This document shows, one piece after another, positions 6,499 through 9,362 of a stretch of DNA of 9,362 nt; the first letter of the stretch is position 1, and each line of letters starts with the position of its first letter. The notes below the pieces were generated by a model. It saw nothing but the letters and a program-made list of their open reading frames with translations, made no database searches and was not told where the DNA came from. A program made the position numbers and the translations under genes. This stretch comes from Chloroflexota bacterium (GTDB taxonomy: Bacteria > Chloroflexota > Limnocylindria > Limnocylindrales > CSP1-4). Where the stretch lies: the NCBI GenBank assembly GCA_016200745.1, contig JACQEF010000274.1, forward strand, positions 1 to 9,362, written 5' to 3'.

Positions 6499-6546
6499 CC
6501 GGGCCGAGCGGGCGGAGCCGTGGCGTGGCCCGGCCGGGCGCTTGCC

Positions 6547-6582
6547 GCCGGCCCCGCGAGGACCGCGGCCGGCCCCGCGAGG
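6547..6582. repeat. 15-base direct repeat between the lipoprotein and methyltransferase genes
   Basis: GCCGGCCCCGCGAGG occurs exactly at 6547-6561 and 6568-6582, ending directly at the lipoprotein stop codon. It occupies part of the 103-base gap to the methyltransferase. There is no obvious hairpin with a T-tract, and no function is visible. Confidence 0.5.
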
Positions 6583-7566
6583 TCAGCTGCCGCTGGCCAT
6601 GGGCTCGACCGGCGGAGCCGGCGGAGCCGGCGGAGGCAGGATCGCGCCGCGGCGAACCGGCCCGATGCGCCGGAACACCCAGGCGCTAGCCGCCACCAGC
6701 ACGCCGAGCACGATCAGGATCGGCAGCCACACGATCAGGAACCAGATCCCCGCGTCCGCCAGGGCCTGGAGGATGGAGATCATGCTCGCCGCGGCCTCGT
6801 CGACGGCGGCACCCGGGTCCCAGCCCTTGGCCGCGGCCGTCGTGGCCACGATCGGCACGGTGAACCGCGCGGTCAGCGTGGCGTAGCCGGCGCGATCGTT
6901 GAGGTCCTTGAGCTGGGCCGTCAGCTCCTCGATCTGCCCGCGCACGCCGGTCAGCTGGGCCTGGACCTCGAGGACGTCGGCGATCTTGGTCGCGCGCTCG
7001 GCGATCCCCTGGAGGGCGACTTCGCTCGCCTGCAGGTTCTTGATCCGGGCCTCCAGATCGATGACCTGGCCGGTCACCTCGACGGCCTCGGTGTGCTCGG
7101 TGACGACTTTGGTCGTCAGGCCGTTGAGCCCGCGCAGCAGGTCGAGTGCGTCCTCCCAGCGGTCGGCCGGGATGCGATAGGTGATCTCGGCGGACGGCTG
7201 GTCGCCGTCGTTGCTCGTGTTGGAGGCCCCGACGTACCCGCCCAGCGCGACGATCCCGTCGCGCGCGGTCCGCAGCGCCTTCGGCACGTCGCTGACCTGG
7301 AGATCGATGGTGCCGGTCCGGATGATCTTCGCGTCGTCGCGCGCGCCGATGGCGCCGACGCTCCCGGACGTGTCGCCGGTCTGGCTCTCGGGAGCGGCCG
7401 GTGCGGCGCTGGCCGCGGGAGCGACGGCGGCACCGGTGTAGCCGTTGCCGCCGGCGGCTTCGCCGACCGCCGTCGCGCCTTCGCGAGGGCCCGAGGCTGC
7501 CCCGCTGCAAGCGATGACCACCAGGGAGATCACGGCGATCGGGATGAGGAGACGGATGGTTCGCAT
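6583..7566 (-). CDS. DUF4349 domain lipoprotein (327 aa)
   Basis: A probable envelope lipoprotein of unknown function. It starts with a lipoprotein signal peptide: MRTIR, a hydrophobic core, and a lipobox ending VIAC with Cys20. A low-complexity Ala/Gly/Pro linker follows (about 21-75). The DUF4349 region (about 80-240) contains IIRTGTIDLQVSDVPKAL, ALGGYVGASN, the YRIPADRW motif and a predicted coiled coil (about 168-222). One membrane helix comes next (about 273-297), then FRR and a short cytoplasmic tail ending PPPAPPAPP. This layout is usual for DUF4349 proteins. The frame is open 30 codons further upstream, but the ATG at 7566 is chosen because the signal peptide begins there and GGAGGG sits seven bases upstream. 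It is divergent from the DNA ligase and first in a possible two-gene unit with the methyltransferase. A structural or sensing role at the membrane is only a guess. Confidence 0.9.
   Translation of the reverse strand: MRTIRLLIPIAVISLVVIACSGAASGPREGATAVGEAAGGNGYTGAAVAPAASAAPAAPESQTGDTSGSVGAIGARDDAKIIRTGTIDLQVSDVPKALRTARDGIVALGGYVGASNTSNDGDQPSAEITYRIPADRWEDALDLLRGLNGLTTKVVTEHTEAVEVTGQVIDLEARIKNLQASEVALQGIAERATKIADVLEVQAQLTGVRGQIEELTAQLKDLNDRAGYATLTARFTVPIVATTAAAKGWDPGAAVDEAAASMISILQALADAGIWFLIVWLPILIVLGVLVAASAWVFRRIGPVRRGAILPPPAPPAPPVEPMASGS
6609..6635. repeat. Three 9-base tandem repeats coding the Pro/Ala tail of the lipoprotein
   Basis: CCGGCGGAG is repeated three times without change. On the minus strand it codes the PPAPPAPP end of the DUF4349 protein. 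Copy number could vary without disturbing the frame. Confidence 0.8.
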
Positions 7567-7573
7567 CTGCTGG

Positions 7574-7579
7574 CCCTCC
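7574..7579 (-). promoter_or_regulatory. Ribosome binding site fixing the DUF4349 start
   Basis: GGAGGG on the minus strand ends seven bases before the ATG at 7566. It decides the start against the longer open frame that runs to 7656, whose extra residues are charged and would bury the signal peptide. Confidence 0.8.
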
Positions 7580-7591
7580 GAGGGCTTGCGC

Positions 7592-7605
7592 CGACCGAAC
7601 GGTCG
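7592..7605. repeat. Small inverted repeat in the divergent lipoprotein/ligase promoter region
   Basis: CGACCG (7592-7597) and CGGTCG (7600-7605) are perfect complements separated by AA. It lies 26-39 bases upstream of the DUF4349 start, in the 97-base divergent gap, where an operator could act. Arms this short can arise by chance at this base composition. Confidence 0.3.
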
Positions 7606-7651
7606 CGCGGCATCGCGGAGACGCGAAGCCCGATCCGCCAGTTCCACGAAG

Positions 7652-7657
7652 TACACT
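7652..7657 (+). promoter_or_regulatory. -10-like element for a leaderless ligase transcript
   Basis: TACACT (7652-7657) is followed by six bases (CGCGCC) and the GTG start at 7664, the same spacing as before the zinc-ribbon gene and the response regulator. No clear -35 hexamer is present, and no Shine-Dalgarno sequence precedes the GTG. Confidence 0.45.
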
Positions 7658-7663
7658 CGCGCC

Positions 7664-8758
7664 GTGGCCCTCCGCCTTCCGTTCCAGCCGCCGCTAGAGC
7701 CGATGCTCGCGAAGGCGGTGGACGAGCTGCCGACCGACGACGGCTGGCTGTTCGAACCGAAGTGGGACGGGTTCCGGGCGTTGGTCTTCCGAGACGGCGA
7801 CGAGGTCTACACGCAGTCCCGGGACCTCAAGCCGCTGGATCGCTACTTTCCGGAGCTGGCCGCGCCCCTGCGCGCCGCGATCCCGGAGCGCTGCGTGCTC
7901 GACGGCGAGGTCGTGATCTCGCATGACGGCGCGTTGGACTTCGAGGCCCTGCTGCTGCGCATCCATCCGGCCGAGTCGCGCGTCCGGATGCTCGCCGAGG
8001 CCTCGCCGGCAAGCTTCGTGGCGTGGGACCTGCTCGCTCTCGGCGCCGAGGATCTGCGGGCGGTGCCGCAAGGGGAGCGACGGGCGCGGCTCGAGGCGAT
8101 CCTCGGCGCGGCCGAGCCCCCGGTCCATCTCACGCCGGCCACGCGCGATCGGGCGACCGCCGCGGACTGGTTCCGGCGGTTCGAAGGCGCCGGACTGGAC
8201 GGTGTGATCGCCAAGCGCCTGGATGGGTCGTACCAGCCCGGCAAGCGCGCGATGCTCAAGATCAAGCACCAGCGCACGGTCGACTGCGTGGTCGCCGGGT
8301 TCCGCTGGCACAAGAACGGGCCGGGGACTCACGTCGGGTCGCTGCTGCTGGGCCTGTTCGACGGCGAGGGCACGCTCCACCACGTCGGCATCACGTCGTC
8401 GTTCACCTGGGACCGACGGGCGGCGCTCGTCGAGGAGCTCGCACCGCTCCGGGAGAACGCCCTGGACGGCCATCCCTGGTCCGGCTGGGCCGAGTGGGCG
8501 GCCGCGCAGGAGGCCAGTGGCCAGCGTGTCCCCGGCGCCACCTCCCGCTGGAACCGCGGCAAGGACCTGTCGTGGGAGCCGCTCCGCGCAGAGCGGGTGG
8601 CGGAGGTCGCCTACGACCACCTCCAGGGGACCCGCTTTCGTCACGCCACGACCTTCAAGCGCTGGCGCCCCGACAAGCCCCCGGAGGCGTGCCGCTACGA
8701 TCAGCTCGAGGAGACCGCGCCGTTCGAGCTCGCCCGGATCTTCGGCGGGAACGGTTGA
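7664..8758 (+). CDS. ligC: ATP-dependent DNA ligase, LigC-like (364 aa)
   Basis: Seals nicks in DNA using ATP through a ligase-adenylate intermediate. The nucleotidyltransferase domain (about 10-205) carries motif I EPKWDGFRAL with nucleophile Lys33, then LDGEVVI (79-85), motif III FVAWDLL (118-124), motif IV GAGLDGVIAKRLD with Lys184, and motif V MLKIKHQRTVDCVV with Lys199 and Lys201. The OB-fold domain (about 206-345) ends with motif VI-like FRHATTFKRWRPDK. There is no polymerase or phosphoesterase domain, so it is the stand-alone core type like mycobacterial LigC, a minor repair ligase, not LigD. GTG at 7664 is chosen because PPLEPMLAK is the usual N-terminal family motif and a TACACT element lies six bases upstream; the frame is open further but unlike the family. 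No Ku gene is nearby. The protein is complete, and its stop codon falls just before the suspicious junction with the aminotransferase. Confidence 0.92.
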   Translation: MALRLPFQPPLEPMLAKAVDELPTDDGWLFEPKWDGFRALVFRDGDEVYTQSRDLKPLDRYFPELAAPLRAAIPERCVLDGEVVISHDGALDFEALLLRIHPAESRVRMLAEASPASFVAWDLLALGAEDLRAVPQGERRARLEAILGAAEPPVHLTPATRDRATAADWFRRFEGAGLDGVIAKRLDGSYQPGKRAMLKIKHQRTVDCVVAGFRWHKNGPGTHVGSLLLGLFDGEGTLHHVGITSSFTWDRRAALVEELAPLRENALDGHPWSGWAEWAAAQEASGQRVPGATSRWNRGKDLSWEPLRAERVAEVAYDHLQGTRFRHATTFKRWRPDKPPEACRYDQLEETAPFELARIFGGNG

Positions 8759-8795
8759 CGGTGCGGCTCGGGCTCGTGGGGGCGGGCGGCGAGAT
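8759..8795. other. Probable chimeric junction between ligase-side and aminotransferase-side DNA
   Basis: Left of this interval is an intact ligase ending with TGA at 8756-8758. Right of it an aminotransferase begins about 80-100 residues into its normal fold. The first frame, GTG CGG CTC GGG CTC GTG GGG GCG GGC, reads VRLGLVGAG. That could equally be the start of a native dinucleotide-binding protein or the aminotransferase helix before its EIVLIEPAYDSY strand, so the break cannot be placed more finely. A/T third positions become common from about 8820. Confidence 0.6.
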
Positions 8796-9362
8796 CGTGC
8801 TGATCGAACCGGCCTACGATTCCTATCGCCCGATCGCGGAAGCCGCCGGCGCCGCGGTGAAAACGGTGGTGCTTCAGCCGCCGGCGTGGCGGCTGACGGA
8901 GGAGGCGCTCGCTGCCCAAGTCACAGATAGGACGCGCGCAATCCTCGTCAACACGCCGCTCAATCCCATCGGCCGGGTGTTCGATGGCGAGGAAATGGCG
9001 GCGCTTGCGCGCGTCGTGTTGCGTTCGAATGCGATCGTCATCGCCGACGAAGTTTACGAGCATCTAGCGTTCGACGAGCGCAAGCACATCTCGCCCCTGT
9101 CGCTGCCGGGGATGGAGGCGCGCGCGGTGCGCGTGGGTTCGGCTGGCAAGATGTTCTCGCTCACCGGCTGGAAGATCGGCTGGGTGACGGGCGCGGGCCC
9201 GCTCGTGGATGTCATCGCCAAGGCGCATCAGTTCATCACCTTCACGACATCGCCGGCACTCCAGGCGGGCATCGCCTACGCACTCGAAAACGAAATGGAT
9301 TTTACACTTCGCCTGACGGAAATCTTGCAGGCGAACCGCGACGTGCTGGCGGACGGCCTGCG
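8761..9362 (+). CDS. PLP-dependent class I/II aminotransferase, lacking N-terminus and cut at the window end
   Basis: About 200 residues of a fold-type I aminotransferase are visible. From the first visible codon: EIVLIEPAYDSYRP (11-24), the substrate/PLP loop NTPLNPIG (64-71), ADEVYEHLAF with Asp96 (pyridine nitrogen) and Tyr99, and the Schiff-base lysine Lys130 in GSAGKMFSLTGWKIGW (codon 9148-9150). HQFITFTTSPALQ follows, then a helical start of the small domain. The normal 80-100 N-terminal residues, including the GATEA-type glycine loop that binds PLP phosphate, are absent. The GTG at 8761 is only the first possible codon after the ligase stop and is probably not a true start. Codons such as AAA, TTT, ACA, CTT, CTA and AGG, rare in the neighbours, appear here. 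The protein looks proteobacterial to my eye. It is either a misassembled fragment or a broken, acquired gene. Substrate specificity is unknown. Confidence 0.8.
   Translation, partial: MRLGLVGAGGEIVLIEPAYDSYRPIAEAAGAAVKTVVLQPPAWRLTEEALAAQVTDRTRAILVNTPLNPIGRVFDGEEMAALARVVLRSNAIVIADEVYEHLAFDERKHISPLSLPGMEARAVRVGSAGKMFSLTGWKIGWVTGAGPLVDVIAKAHQFITFTTSPALQAGIAYALENEMDFTLRLTEILQANRDVLADGL

Noticed and set aside
7567..7656. Thirty-codon extension of the DUF4349 protein
   Set aside because: It would place charged residues before a clear lipoprotein signal peptide, and GGAGGG is correctly placed for the ATG at 7566.
8223..8930. Plus-strand frame crossing the ligase and aminotransferase as a possible fusion
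   Set aside because: It is in neither gene's coding frame and is Arg/Ser-rich; it is an out-of-frame shadow.
7664..9362. DNA ligase plus neighbours as a repair or defence island
   Set aside because: There is no Ku, nuclease, helicase or other defence gene nearby, and the ligase is a stand-alone LigC-like enzyme. The following gene is a metabolic aminotransferase fragment probably from other DNA.

Overview
This is a GC-rich window with mostly G/C third codon positions and frequent GTG starts. It reads like chromosomal DNA from a high-GC soil or freshwater bacterium. The gene types and lengths fit a Chloroflexota member (Limnocylindria-like) or an actinomycete, but no rRNA or other marker settles the taxonomy. 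No tRNA, rRNA, CRISPR array, insertion sequence or phage gene was seen.

Layout. Positions 2-130 hold the 3' end of an unidentified plus-strand gene. Positions 187-660 encode a small eight-cysteine zinc-ribbon-like protein. A 262-base gap with a strong GC hairpin (871-898) separates it from a convergent minus-strand operon, transcribed from about 4800 to 923. That operon encodes an OmpR-type response regulator, a membrane HAMP histidine kinase whose start overlaps the regulator gene, and a membrane-anchored HtrA-like serine protease with a PDZ domain. The order regulator-kinase-HtrA matches the mycobacterial mprA-mprB-pepD envelope-stress cluster. Divergent from it is the gene for ribosomal protein bL25 (CTC/TL5 type) at 4954-5631. 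A SAM-dependent methyltransferase (6479-5652) converges on bL25. Upstream of it on the same strand is a DUF4349 lipoprotein (7566-6583). Divergent from the lipoprotein is a small LigC-like ATP-dependent DNA ligase (7664-8758). The window ends inside a PLP-dependent class I/II aminotransferase (8761 onward) that lacks its N-terminal part.

Two features stand out. First, three starts (187 plus, 4795 minus, 7664 plus) each sit exactly six bases after a TAnnnT hexamer. This is the geometry of leaderless transcripts, whereas bL25 and the lipoprotein have Shine-Dalgarno-like sequences. Second, immediately after the ligase stop the sequence enters an aminotransferase already inside its large domain. 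Its codon use is visibly more A/T-rich and the protein looks proteobacterial. This is best explained as a chimeric assembly join, or less likely a recent recombination, somewhere around 8759-8795. Apart from these points the region is ordinary housekeeping and stress-response DNA, and I see no convincing new multi-gene system.
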